A stretch of DNA of 64,000 nucleotides from Taeniopygia guttata (taxonomy: Eukaryota; Chordata; Aves; Passeriformes; Estrildidae). Below are positions 1 to 12,572 of the stretch, piece by piece. The notes beneath the pieces are model-generated. The model searched no databases and was not told the origin of the DNA. It saw only the letters and a list, made by a program, of their open reading frames with translations. Each line of letters opens with the position of its first letter. Position 1 is the stretch's first letter. A program made the translations under genes and the position numbers. The DNA lies in contig NC_133024.1 of NCBI RefSeq assembly GCF_048771995.1, positions 89,994,501 to 90,058,500 of the forward strand, given 5' to 3'.

Positions 1-227
1 CGCTCTCGTCAAAGACTTTGGTGAGGCATGAGAATGATGCTGCTGAAAGGGAGGGGAGTGGGCAGGCAGCTGGCAAAACGAGTGAGAAAAAGGCAGAGCT
101 GGAGGACTGCTCTAAAGCAACGCCATTCTCAAAATACACAGTGGAAAGCTACAGTGAAGGATCCTTAGATTCAGCTTTCAAACCATTGATCATTAGAGTA
201 ACTGACACATTTAAACATCACAGCTAA
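1..227 (+). CDS. C-terminal end of an upstream gene (ADPRHL1 by synteny?), partial
   Basis: A plus-strand frame is open from base 3 to a TAA at 225-227, giving about 74 codons with no start needed because it enters from the left edge. The last residues read FKPLIIRVTDTFKHHS; before them lies a charged, low-hydrophobicity stretch rich in Glu, Lys, Ser and Ala, like a disordered linker followed by a short ordered tail. No splice acceptor is seen inside, so this would be the end of a terminal exon. In other vertebrates ADPRHL1 (an ADP-ribosylhydrolase-like protein of heart muscle) lies beside GRTP1 on the same strand, and a long isoform with a large last exon is known. The identification rests on gene order, not on a recognised motif. 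A chance open frame of this length is possible. The frame has no feature of a mobile element. Confidence 0.5.
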   Translation, partial: LSSKTLVRHENDAAEREGSGQAAGKTSEKKAELEDCSKATPFSKYTVESYSEGSLDSAFKPLIIRVTDTFKHHS

Positions 228-2151
228 AAATTACGGCTACAGCTTAGGCAAGAACTTACAACAGATCATGCTACAGACTCACTTGATCTTTCTTTTCTCC
301 TTTTTCCTCCAGGGCATTATATTATCATTTTTTAATCACAAGGACATTGATGTGCATCTATCAGAGCTAGGGTTTTTTTCTTTCTTAAACATTAGCCTGA
401 AGACATGAATTAAATTAATCACTGCAAGTGAATTAGCTAATCACTGAATTAATCATCAGTTTATAAATTAAATATGAGAAGGGCTTTGAGATCAGTGTGA
501 ATTCAGACCTGCTTCAAATTCTCCTCCCTAACTAATGGGCTTTGTTTGTAACAAAGACAACTGTTCAGGCTGAACTCTATTTGTATTTACTTGTTCTAAT
601 GAAACTCTGCTAGTTCTTCTTCCAGGAATAGTGGTAGGCAGTGTAGCTTTAATTATGTCAAAAAGCACTTGTTCTAAGCTCTGCCTTTTCACAGATTAGC
701 AGGAACTGTTGATCTATTGCTGCACTGAGTGACACTGTTAGCAGATGTATGAGAGAAGGAGGGGAATGCTTCATTTATCTGCAAAAAAATCCTCAAAGCA
801 ATTGATGCTACAAGGGCATTTACCGCAAATGCAAATGATCAGACTCATTAATATTAATACTGGAAAAATTGTGATTTAACCTCCTCGGAAACTATTTGCA
901 CTTTGGCCACATACTGTATGCATTATTGTTGTAAAGGTACACCATTTCAAGGGGTTCTTAATTACTGCAAATGAATATGCAACAAGTGTAAGAGCTCAAA
1001 AAGCTCAATGCTGAAAGGCCATGAAGACAAGGTAAGCCAGAGGGGCTCAACACTTTGACATAGCAATTCAGCTTTTCCTGGGACATCTGTCCCACTCTAA
1101 ATGCTGGGGCACACAGACATGAGGCAGGTGCCTCAGCTCACATTTAAAGTCTTAGGAAGTTTTCATTTTCTAATGCAATGTGAAGCAGAGCAGTAAAAAG
1201 CAGAGCAGTAAAAAGCAAGATTCAGTGTCACTGAATCCTAAAAAAGGGGTAAATTTTTGTGTTTACAATAATAGCATCTTCTACAAAAGATGAATGTTGT
1301 TTTGGAGAAGTGAGGGCAGGGTTGCTGCCTGGGGTGTCTCAGTAAAGCTGTGACAGACAGAACATCTCACAGCGCCAACTCTCCCATACAGGAGTTTACC
1401 TTAGCATTGTAATTGCACATTCATATTAAAACTTGCTGTGGAGGAACCCTAAAGGCATATCCTAAGGACTCAATTTCAGCAGGACAGAGGGTTCACACAA
1501 ACAGGGTCCTGCTTTCCTGTGGTAGTGAATTCCCTTCCATTTTTATGATGCTCTCTATGACCACGCTCTGCAGCTGAGGGCTGGCTGTTCCTTAAGCACA
1601 GGTTGGCAGAATGCCCCCACCCACTGCCATCAAGAGACTGAGGACAAGAACAGGCTGGCAGCAAGCTGAGATCAAACCCATTTGCCAGCACAATATACAT
1701 GAGTCACATACATGACAACTGGGCTAGCCCAGCTGGGGACATTGCTGGGAGGAAGTGGAAGCGTGAACATTGTATCTCCCGACCACTGAGGAGGCTTAAA
1801 CTTTGACTTCTTTTTCCTTCCCAACCTGCCAAGAATTAGGCTTTCTGGCATGTAGAGGGTCACAAAGTGAAAATTTGATTTATGTATCACACCAGTCCTC
1901 AAAAACTAAAATAGATTTTATTGGAAATACAACACTGCCCTTACACACAGGGTTTACTTCGTCCACCAAACTTTTATAAACTGGCAACCATAAAGGCCAC
2001 TTTGTACTAAAACAAAAGCATAGTTTACTTTTTATTATCCATTATTGCATTTCATGTTTGAGAAAGGTGAAATAATAAGCATAGAGCATTTGTACCAGAC
2101 TTGAAGAATAAATTCTCTATTAGCTGTTTTTTTCTGCCTGTACAGGAAAAA
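228..2151. other. Non-coding: probable 3' UTR of the left-edge gene, then intergenic
   Basis: No convincing coding exon. The stretch is AT-rich, with a homeobox-type TAATTA-rich patch at about 390-470. Poly(A) hexamers occur, for example AATAAA at 2107-2112, so part of it may be 3' UTR of the gene ending at 227, but its true end cannot be fixed. A 15-bp direct repeat (unit AGCAGAGCAGTAAAA) lies near 1185-1215. Confidence 0.4.
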
Positions 2152-3328
2152 TCAAAGAATCATAGAATTGTTGTGATTGGGAAAGATTTTGAAGACTGTT
2201 GTGTCCACCCATTACCCAGCACTGCCAAGTCCACCACTAAACCATATCCCTAAGCATCACATCCACACATTTTTTTAACACTTCCAGGGATGGTGGCTCC
2301 ACCATTTCCCTGGGCAGCCTGTGCCAATGCCTGACATTCATTTTGGTGAAGGAAGTTTTCCTAATATCCAATCTAAATCTCTCCCAGCACAACTTGAGAC
2401 CACCTCCTCTTGTCTATTGCTTGTTACCTGAGAGTAGAGACCAACACAAACCTCACTACGACCTCCTTTAAAGTAGCTGTAGAGAGTGATGAGGTCCCTC
2501 CTCAGTTTCCTTTTCTCCAGCCTAAACACCCTCAGCCACTCCTCATCAGACTTGTGCTCCAGACCCTTCACCAGCTCTATTGCTCTTCTCTGGACACGCT
2601 CCAGCCCCACAATGACCTTCTTGCAGCAAGAAGCCCAAAACTGAGCACAGGGTGTGAGGTGTGATCTCACCAGTGCTGAGTACAGAGGGACAATCACTGC
2701 CCTGCTCCTGCTGGCCACACTATTGCTGATACAGGCCCAGATGCCATTGGCCTTCTTGGCCACCTGGCCACTGCTGGCTCATGTTCACCCCCAGATCCTT
2801 TTATTCCAGGCACCTTTCCAGCTTCTCTGTCCTGTAGCACTGCCTGGGATTATTGTGACCCAAAGGCAGGGCCTGGTGCTTTGCCTTGTTGAACCTCACA
2901 GCACTGATCTCGGGCTATCGATCCAGCCTGTGCAGACCCCTCTGCAGAGCCTTCCTGCTCTCCAGCAGATCAACACTCCTGCCCAGCCTGGGGGCACCTG
3001 TGAACTGACTGACAGCAGGCTCAATCCTCTTGTCCAGATCATTGATAAAGATATTAAACAGGACTGAAGCCAGTACTGAGCCCTGGGGAATATCACAGGT
3101 GACCAGACAACAGATGGATGCAACTCCATTCACCCTCACCCTCTGGGCCTGGCCATCCATCTGTGTTTTAACCCAGCAAACAGTTCACCCTTCCTAGCCA
3201 TGAACAGCCAATTCCTCTAGGTCAATGCTGTGGAAAACAGTGTCAAAGGCTTGTCTAAGGTCTAGTTAGACAACATACTCATACTTTCCCTTACCCATTA
3301 GACAGGTCACCTTCTCATAGATGGCATT
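2152..3328 (-). mobile_element. CR1 LINE, 5'-truncated, inverted
   Basis: Read on the minus strand this is the 3' part of a chicken-repeat-1 non-LTR retrotransposon. It has reverse-transcriptase remnants near 3.0-3.3 kb (an IPQGSVL-like motif near 3090 degraded to DIPQGSVLAS, then LFNIFINDLDK and SVDLLESRKALQR), a longer open piece at 2338-2763 ([29 protein letters not shown]), and a 3' UTR ending at about 2152 in ATTCTATGATTCTTTG. That 8-bp repeat is the usual CR1 terminus; no poly(A) tail is present. The 5' part of ORF2 and all of ORF1 are missing, and several stops and frameshifts break the frame, so the copy is dead. The left part of the RT domain near 3200-3328 carries stops. Boundaries are accurate to roughly 20 bp. 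Confidence 0.92.
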
Positions 3329-6300
3329 TTAATTAATCTAATTAGAATTCAATTATTCTAATTAGAAGTCATCTCAATTATTCATTTGCTAATCTTTTAA
3401 AAGAAACTGGGGGGAAGTTGCCCCTTTTTCACACCTGGAAATATTACTACTCTGTAACAAATTGAAAGAGTTCTTAACTCTGCCAGAAAGTTAGACAAAC
3501 ATTAAACAGGTGCTTCCCAGCAGAGCTTGTCCTTAGGCACCAGGAAGCCCATAAGTCTTTCATTTTACACCTGCCTTGTTCGCTCTTCTCAGTAGGGATC
3601 AACACTACATGCAGCATCCTGTGTTCAGGGTAAGCCAGGCAGAGTCATCTTGTGAGGGGCAGCTTCTAGGCTGTTGCATGCCTTAAGCTCTGCTGGTAAA
3701 ATAAAACATCCATCCATGTCAAATGACCCTCCCCGAAGTACATTTAAAACCTGACATAGATTTGCATGAAATACATCCTTATGGGTAAAGCCTCACTTAA
3801 GGAAATCAGTTCATTCTGGGAGTTAGCACACTTAATCCTTCAGAAAAGAAGAGAGCAAGGCCATAAAAATTCCAGTCATGAAGGAGCAGTCAAAGGCTGC
3901 TGTGCCTTGCAGTAAACAAGTCACTGTAGACAAAGTAGGCAGGAAATTTAGCACTGGTGATAAGAAAAGAAATGCCAGAAATGAATATTTCAGAAAGAAA
4001 AGGAATTTGAGGAGTGGTATATTCATCAATGCAAATGATGCCATGTGTGCAAATGGCCAGGCTTGAACTCTGATGAGACCCTTTCTGACACAACAGAAAA
4101 CAGTTTCATTCCCAGTGTCAGGAATCCTTCACAATTTTTTTACCCCCGGGAGCAGAGGGGTAAAAATTCCTGCACCTGCTATCCTTTAGGCACATCTCCC
4201 ACTCCATCACAGGAGAGGCAGTGAACAGAGCCCTCCCAGCTGCTATTTCAATTTGACTGACCTACTAACGCATACTTTTGAGGCATCTGCCAGCACTTCT
4301 CTTTGCTTTTGGGGTTCTGGACAATGGGTGTAATTCTGTGCAGTTCTGTTCCTTTTCCATACTACAGCCTTCTGTTTTACTAATGTACAGTTCTCAAGGA
4401 AAACATCTCTCAAGGTCACTGGAGGAATTAGATCCTTAGCCTATACTAAATGTAGCAGGAATTTTTTTTAGTAATGATTCTTGAAAGTCCTGGCTTAGCT
4501 ATGGGCACAGATACACAATCACAATCAGGCCAGGAACAGGGAATATAAACAACCCCAAAGCCCAGATAGAAAAGGTTTTTCAAGGCTCACCTTCTAAGGT
4601 GACATATTGAAATTTTATATTCCTATGGAATTAGATTCTCATGGAAAGAGATTTTTTTTAAGGAGACTGGGCAAAATTAATGACAATGTTATTGCCTCAA
4701 GCATAGTCCATTGCTTTGGAGTCTCCAAAGCAAGGCTTTTCAGAAGTTTTTGAAACCCTGAATAGAAGAGGCATTTAAGGGGAGTCCAGACTCTGAGCTG
4801 GAGCTGGGGTACCTGAAGGGTCTCATCTGCAAAAGCAGGTCAGTAGTTAGTGGTGCCTAGAGATTGAGGTAAGAGAGAAGCCAGGCAGGCTCCCAGTACC
4901 AGCCATCTGTAAAGTGCTTCAGACTTTTTATGTCCTCTCTAATTAGGCCATAGTCACATCTCCCCTAGCCCTTCTTCTTGGCAGGTCATCTGCCAGATGG
5001 GCTTAGTAATACAGAAATCCCAAAAGGATTGGTTTGGACTAATTTGGATAGTCAAGCTTGGATCTGGCACATCAGTATGATAGCACAGTCCCCTTCACAG
5101 TGCTGAACAAGTGCACACCAGCTCCAGCAGCACCACTCATCCACGTTTCTGACTGAAGGACAAACTTCTGCCTTTGGGGCCCTCTCCAGGTCCCCAAACT
5201 CAGAACAAGTTCAACTGCTCTCTGGATGTGCCTCTCTGTCCCTCCATTTCCTGCAGCAACACAGTCCTTGATTAAAGCATTTGGGGCTGACTGGAACAAG
5301 CCCAGGCCTCAGAATCCCGAGTTTGCAAAGAGCCCATCACTTTCCCCAAAAGTTTCATGAAGTGAAAGTGATGCCTACATTTCTGGGACTTCAGGTGCTA
5401 GGAGAGCTCAGAGGGCCAGAGGAGATCTCCCTCTCCCCCCAGTTCAGAAAAGGCTGCTCAGCCATGCTGGATGAGTAGTCTCTATAAGTATAACAAAGAG
5501 CTCCTCATTTATTTTTTTTTTATTTTTCAAATTTAAAAAGGGCATATAAAGAATAGCTATTCACACAAAGGAAGCCCAAACCCTGTGAAGGTTTAACCCA
5601 TGGAAGAACAGAGGCCAGTGCTGTATCATGAGACACAACTAGTCCACTGCAATGTCAGGAAATGTGTCACTGCTTTTACCCAGACATCAGAACCAGGAAG
5701 AAATAGTTGTCCTGGAAATGCTATCTGATTCCAAATTGTTCAAATGAAATTTAAAAAAAAACGAATGAGTGCACACTTTTGGCTATGAACTGCATAACTT
5801 AGTAATTGATCAGCATCTTCTTCAGTTGGATACCATTTAACACATCACACATGACAAAAAAGATAGAGACCAAGACCATTAAGTAACCATTTAACTCAGG
5901 TTTCCCCCTTTGTACTATTTTAAATATAAATGGAGCTGATAAAAGAAGAAAGCTCTAAAGATAACAGAAGGGACCTCATATCCTGGCGCTATTCAGCATC
6001 TGTCCCAGGCACAAGATGCTGCAGATGAAATCTGGGCTGCTGACAGTAGAAATGCCCCACCTAATGGTTGAATTTGTAAAGCAGGATGCAGGCAAGCAGT
6101 GGTGAAAGCAGATGAAAAATAGTGCCAGGAATAGTAGGAAAATTTAGGGAAACATTTTTTCTCTTATTCCTGTGCTACTATGGACACCATCCAAAAGAAG
6201 TTTGTCTGGTTGATCAGAGAAATGTGATAAGTAATATCTGGGAACCTTACAGATTTTAGGGCAGGGGGCTTTCTCTGGAACATTAAAGTAAATCTCTCTT

Positions 6301-9300
6301 ACTTGAGAAATGAGCACAGGGATGTGTACTATCAGCAAAACAGTTTCAACTATTGCACTCACAATGTGGTTTCTGAAACGTATTATGTCCTGTGAGCTTT
6401 ATTTCTCCTTTTCATTTCCATAAACATCTTTCTATAGAATTGAAACATTTTTCACTCCTTGATGAGAATTTAGGAAAAATGGGAGCAAAAAAAACTTGCT
6501 AGGTATCTATTTTCCTGCCAACTAAAAGACTTTTTGTATACTGAATAACCAAAGAATCAGCAGGTCAGTATTTTGCCTCTTAGGATCTGAAGGACCTGAA
6601 ACAGTTTATGGAATTGCAACACACCTCCTGCTACTGCACTTGGTAGTAACCTCAATGTGTCCTCAGCTGTAGGTACAAGAAACAACTGTGTAAAATGGTG
6701 GGATTTTCATTTGGCAAACAAGTACTACAGCAAGCTCTCAATGGTGCTTATCATGCAACAGCAGAAATGTACTGCCAGAGGGAAAAATCACTGGGAAATA
6801 AAGCCATAAAAATCTATAATGCACTGAACTGGTTATCCGCAAAAAGCCACCAAATAGCTTTGGGCTCTCTTTTAAAAAATTGATAGTGACCCTGAATATC
6901 CAAAAAGGGGCATCTTATCACAGATCTGATTTTTGGGGAAAGTGCTCAGCATTTGCTCTCTGAAAACCAAGATTCTTTTGCAAGATGCCTCATGTTAGGC
7001 AACCAAAGCCCCTTCTAAATAAAGTGCCCTAAATTCCAGAAATACAGGAGAGTTTCACGGACATCTATTTCCCCTGCATCTACAAAAGAAAAGCACGTGA
7101 GCAAAAGAATTGATATGCAGGGATGGCCAGCTTCCTGCAGCTTTGTAGGTAAATGCAGCCAGTGCCTGCCTTTACCACAAAGAATTTCAACTACTTGCTG
7201 CAGGCTGCACACCATTTTGACACCATTTGCTGTAGTTGCTGGTTGAGATGTAGTCTATATAGTAGGTGAGTCCTTCCCATCGCTGTACTTCCCAAGACTT
7301 CTGGAAGGAATCAAATAAGCCTTTTGGACACTTTAGAGCCAGCCCATCCTTCTCAAGAAATAACTGTGAAGATGAATTACACCATCAGAGTGAAATCCTT
7401 GTGCCCCTTGGGATTCATACCAATACAATGGATTATCAAAAGGCAGCGCTGGATTGATAACCCAGTTACTGAGACCTTTGATTCTTCTCAGGAATGGGAA
7501 CATGTAAGCAGCAGTGTTCCAAACACCCAAATAAGGTTCCACCAAATGTATCTCAACTCCAACTGTCTCCAAGCTCCAGAAGATCAGAAATCCCCAAAAG
7601 ACATCTTTATTAACTCATTTAAATTACACACATCATGTGACAAGAAAGTCTGTACCATTGTCATGCCATACAGATTTCTTAATGACACTGTTTTCCTCCT
7701 CAGAGGGTTCCTTATTTGTACCACTGAATCTTATTTGTGTATTGAGAAGATTAAAATAGTAAAAGCATATAAAATATCAACCTGGTATTCATTCTGTCAT
7801 TATCAGGGAAGGAGCATGAGAAATAAAGACAAACTGCATCTGTAAATGTCTCATCAGTATACAAACTGTTTTCCTTATGCCCAAGAGAGCTGACATGTGC
7901 CAAGTTTCATGTGACAGCTGGGAATAAGTAGAAAATATAGAACATTAATTATGCAAATGGAATGGCTTTGAAAAGAGCCCAGAAAAAACCTACATTTTCT
8001 GTAGCTTGTTCCCTGTTGCCTTTACCCTGCTGGCTCCTCAGACATGGGCAAAGGGAAAACTGTGTGTCAGGGAGGTGACTCTGGCTACTGAAACAGGAGC
8101 AGGACTTAGCAGGAACCTGGCTAAGGACTGGGCTGGTTGGACCAGCTGCCTCCGGTGCTGCCCATAGAGGGGATGGCTGGCCAGGGCTGCACGACCTGAC
8201 ATGACTGCCTGTCTTGCCTTTGCTTGGTGAGGGCAGTTTTTGAATGCACACCTGAAACAAACCCAGTGATGTGGCAGGGCTGGATCAGGTTTGGCTACCT
8301 GTGGTTCAAGGCTGGCAGAAGAAGTCAGTAATCTGGTGACCAAATTGGTGTTGGAACGGTGGAAATGCCCCAGGCGTTTAACATATAACCTTTGAGGAAA
8401 ACAGCTTTTACTGTTGAGATTGCCAGATGCTCTCCTCCCAGAACAGGAGACTCTAGCAAAACTGAACCTTTGAACATGGACATACAGTTACCCACTGGAT
8501 AGTCCAGTATGACCAGCAAGCATTCCAACCCTGCCTGCTGCTCAGCCAGAGCATTTGGGCAAACCTGGGGCTAGTCTGTGAGGAGCAAACCCTCTATAGA
8601 CCCCCAACACTTGCTCTGGGCCTTTGTTCTGCTCCCATAAATGCCAGTGAAGGGAAGAGAAGGATCTTGCTGAGGGTTCACCCTGCCCCATCTGAAGATA
8701 TTTTGGAGGAGCCAACTTCAGTCTTCTCTTTCTTGTCACAAACTGTCTGTGAAATCATTGTAATTAATCCATCCATGCATCCTGCCTACAGAGCAGCAGA
8801 TGTACTTCACAGGCAGCAGGGAGCTGAGATGGTATCTGTGGGCAGACTCCAGCAGCCGCCCAGCCTGGAGCCAGTGCCTGGATACAAGCAGCACAGGAAA
8901 ACCCAGACCATTCACCATTGTACATCTGTCTCCTTTTCCAAAACCACCACCACTGATCCTCACCTCCCCTTCCTCCTTTCCAGTGCAATTTCTTCAGGAG
9001 ACATACACAGGTGACACTGAGTGGGACAAGTGTGGTGGAGAGTGAACAGAGTTATGGGGATAGACAGCCCACGAGAGCACACAGGTCATCACAGCAACCC
9101 CCTACAAAGGCAGCACTTTTTCAGCTTTATGTTTAGTTGAATTACAACTCCTCTTCTCTTACCCAAATCAATGCCAGCAGTTGTTCAGGGACTTCTGATA
9201 TCCTTTGGTGTTTTTATTCACAGACTATACAACCCATGTTTGAAAAAGGTACAAAGAGTGTGTGTAAACTGTGTGGGAACACAACTCCCATGTATGTATG

Positions 9301-12300
9301 AAGCTAAATGTCACTAAGAATTGAAAGAAACAGACTTGTGTAAGTACCCCATGAAACCAAACACTTAAGGCCAATGGGGTCCCAAGAAAATATAATGAAA
9401 ATACAGTTAAGTCTTGATTTTGGTCCCCCAGTGCAGTAAGGCTTGCTGATGTCAAAAGAATCAGCCTTGGTCTATGCCTTGCTTCTCCCCCTATGTGAGA
9501 GGAATGAATGACTCTTCCCCTCACCTCTTAACACTTAAGTTCCTTGTGTCATGGCAGTCTGCAATGAGTGTATGTGTGCAGAGTACGACCCTTCTGACTG
9601 CAACCAAGAGCTCACCTGATGTTTCCAGGCAATGGGAAAATTCACTCTGAATACTATTTTCTATTAACTTCAGTCTCCTGTTTTCAGAATTCATCTGGAA
9701 ACAGATACATGGCAGAGGCACAACATCTGGGTCCTTCCCTTTCAAACAATAAAAATTTGGTTCACTCCTCTTGAAATATTTTTTTTAAAAATAAGCACAC
9801 GCTGCTCTCCAATGTATACCACCAGTGCCCAACTCTAGGCAGACAGAAATGCAAAACCAGGTCTTTATGCTTTCTTCTTTAGAAACCCAGGTTTAAATGA
9901 AAAATTTTTATTCAAAATGGGGGGAAACTGAGTTTCAGTTTACTTTCAGTTTTGACTTTCTATTATTAATTGGATGCAACTGACATTCAAGAGCACTACA
10001 AAATAACCACTGAGATAAAGTAAATATCCTCCTTAAGATTTACTTCAAATAGAAAAATTCATTCCAATAATATTCCCCCAGCCTGACAAAGAAAGCTCAC
10101 ACTTCCTGAAACACTGTGTTTTAGTATCATTAAAAAGAAAAACAAAACATGTTCTCATGGCAAAAATATGCTTATGAAACAATGTGTTCTAGTCAAAACT
10201 GTATTTCTGGGGATGCAACAGTGCTGATTCGTAGTAGCTGGGGGCGGGTGTTAAGGGCTGGGCTGGGAAGCCATGCTCTCTCCCACCAGACCTGAGTTAA
10301 AAAGGGTAGAAGAAGCCTGCTGCAGAAGAACATCAAGTCTAATTTTTTTTACATTTTAAAACAATCTGCTGGGAGAGGATTAAACTCCAGAGACAGACAC
10401 TCTAAACTTCTTTGGCATAACACCCAGGGAGTTATTTCCTTTTGTTAAATGAAGCACAAAAGAAGAGGAAATCGTAAAACCACCGTAAGCAAGGTGTTCC
10501 TGAGCTTGTGGGACTGTTCCTTCCCCGCCCCTGGCGAGTTGTCTCACTGGCCTGCAGATGGCGAGTTTGCCATGTGGAGATGTGCCTTTTGCTGACAAGG
10601 AAAAGCCCTGCATCCTTAAGGAAGTCGGGAAAACAAATTCTGCCTGAAGATGATAGCTCAGAGTTAATTCTTCACCCCGCCCGACAGTTCTCCCACAACG
10701 CTTCGTTTTGTGTGCATGGCCGGGCATGAGGATATTGCCCCGAAGATGCTAATATCAATATTTCAGCTGATCATTAAACATCCCTCTTTGTAATGGAAAC
10801 AGGGATCTTTACTCCCCACTTCAGCAGTAGCAGCTACAATTCACAGCACAAAATCATTAAAACTGCTCTTCCAGGAGGTGAAGCAACAGTATGGGATGAT
10901 TATCTGATCATTTCTTGGTCCTCCCTACAGTCTTTAGTAATACACAGACATGAATTAAGAGATACCCATACTAACTGACACCAAAGGCCCCACAGCAGAA
11001 TCCAAGATTAAGACTCAAGCAATGACTTGCAGTGTTACTGATCTCTGTGCCACAATGAGTTAAATTCTCTAGAGTTCAAAAATTTTCAGTCTGGGTCCCA
11101 CTGAATCACAAAGTATTTCTAGGAAAATATGTTTTTCATATCTATTTTTTCAAAGTCCATGTTTGTGCTTAAAACTCATCTGGATTCCTTCAGCAATTCA
11201 CAAAAGAAAAAATTATTAATGCTTCACAAAAGTAACAATAAGATGTTGCAAAGAGTAGTTTTAATAGACAAAAAAATATATGTTTTTCCCTCACTGCTCT
11301 CATGGAAACTCTGCTAAGCTCATCCTGTGACACATGAATTTCCTATTGCTTCCTTCCCTCTCTTCCTTTCCATTTTCCTACTTTTCCCCTTACATTTCTG
11401 TCATGTTCAAGGGCTACAAAATGAGACTGGAACATGAATTATGTGTTTCCAGGAAACATAAAGAACTTGCTCTCTGGGTCAAATTTTCCAGTTATTGTTC
11501 AATAAAGACTCCTGAGCCCTCCCAAGAGCCTTATGAGAAAGAATTTCTTTCCAACATGCAGCTGCTCTATAATTCCTGGGAAAACCCTGAAAACAGAGTT
11601 TTCAGTAACATAGTAACCTTTTCACTCTGAAGTTTCACTGCTATTTTTTTTAAAGAAAGCACTCACAGACATTTAAAAGAAACTCCAACATTTTGAACGT
11701 GCCATTTTGATCAGCTACACAGATGCACACATAAACTGCATTCTGGCAGCAGATCTCAAATTTGGTGACAACTGGCTGCTCATATAACTAAAATACTGGG
11801 ACAAGCAGAAAAAGCATTTCCACGCCTCCTTGTGCTGCGGTAACAAAGACAAAACCTTGATTTATGCCCAGAAGCCCCTGCTGCTGGCAAAAAGCAGCAC
11901 TTGGTAACTGCTCCCTCCAACTCTATTTCATTCCTAGATTTTAATAGCTTGTCTTTGACCCCACAATAGTTTGTGAGTTATGTGGGCAAAGCTAAGGGGA
12001 GGAGAGGCAATACCTCCATACCATATTTTGCCAGTCTGGGGGCATTGCCTTTGCACACACAGCACTTTTTGGCTGATAAAATGCAGGAATTTTGGCTGAC
12101 TAAACCTTCTTTCCTTGCTGCAAGACCTTTTATGTCATTACCTCTGCCTTTCCTGTTGCATACAGGGCTTCCAGGCTCAGTTGACAGTGAAGCTGCGACA
12201 GGGACTTAGGAGTACCAGACCATGGAGGTCTTAAAGCCTTATTACCACTTGGCACAGAGTGTACTTTTATATCTTATAGGATGGAAATCCTTCAACTGCT

Positions 12301-12515
12301 GTTCCCGATTACTGTGGACAAAAATAATCCCAGGGTTTGTTGTCATTTAGATGATGTGGTTGTGCAGGACTGAAAGGAAGACTGCAACACTGATAATCTC
12401 TCTCTAAGAACTGGCTCCTTCACCTCACATAAGCCATTTTTGGAGACACTCCCTCTCCCTCCTCACCCCATTTCTGCCACTTCAGAGAAAAAGGTAAAGT
12501 TGGCAATGCTGGCTT
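3329..12515. other. Gene-free intergenic stretch
   Basis: No exon chain, RNA gene or intact mobile element was recognised in about 9 kb. Open frames here are short and lack splice or family support. The longest lie at 7372-7845 on the plus strand (158 codons from ATG) and 7336-7614 on the minus strand (93 open codons), overlapping each other. An octamer-type ATGCAAAT is present near 4030 (and another, outside this interval, near 835), but single octamers carry no weight. Short T- and A-rich runs occur near 5511 and 9780. Confidence 0.5.
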
Positions 12516-12572
12516 AATGGTTGGACTCAATGATCTTAAAGGTCATTGCCAACAGAAATGATGCTCTGATAC
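12516..12572 (+). mobile_element. CR1 3'-end scrap
   Basis: The run GGTTGGACTCAATGATCTTA followed by AAGGTCATTGCCAACAGAAA matches the well-known 3' end of avian CR1 elements in plus orientation. Only about 57 bp is recognisable. A later GATTCTGTGATTCTATG near 12,701 resembles the CR1 terminal octamers, so the copy may have been split by unrelated sequence. Confidence 0.65.

Noticed and set aside
2410-3067. Plus-strand frames (84 and 137 codons) with Leu-rich text
   Set aside because: They are antisense shadows of the inverted CR1 element.
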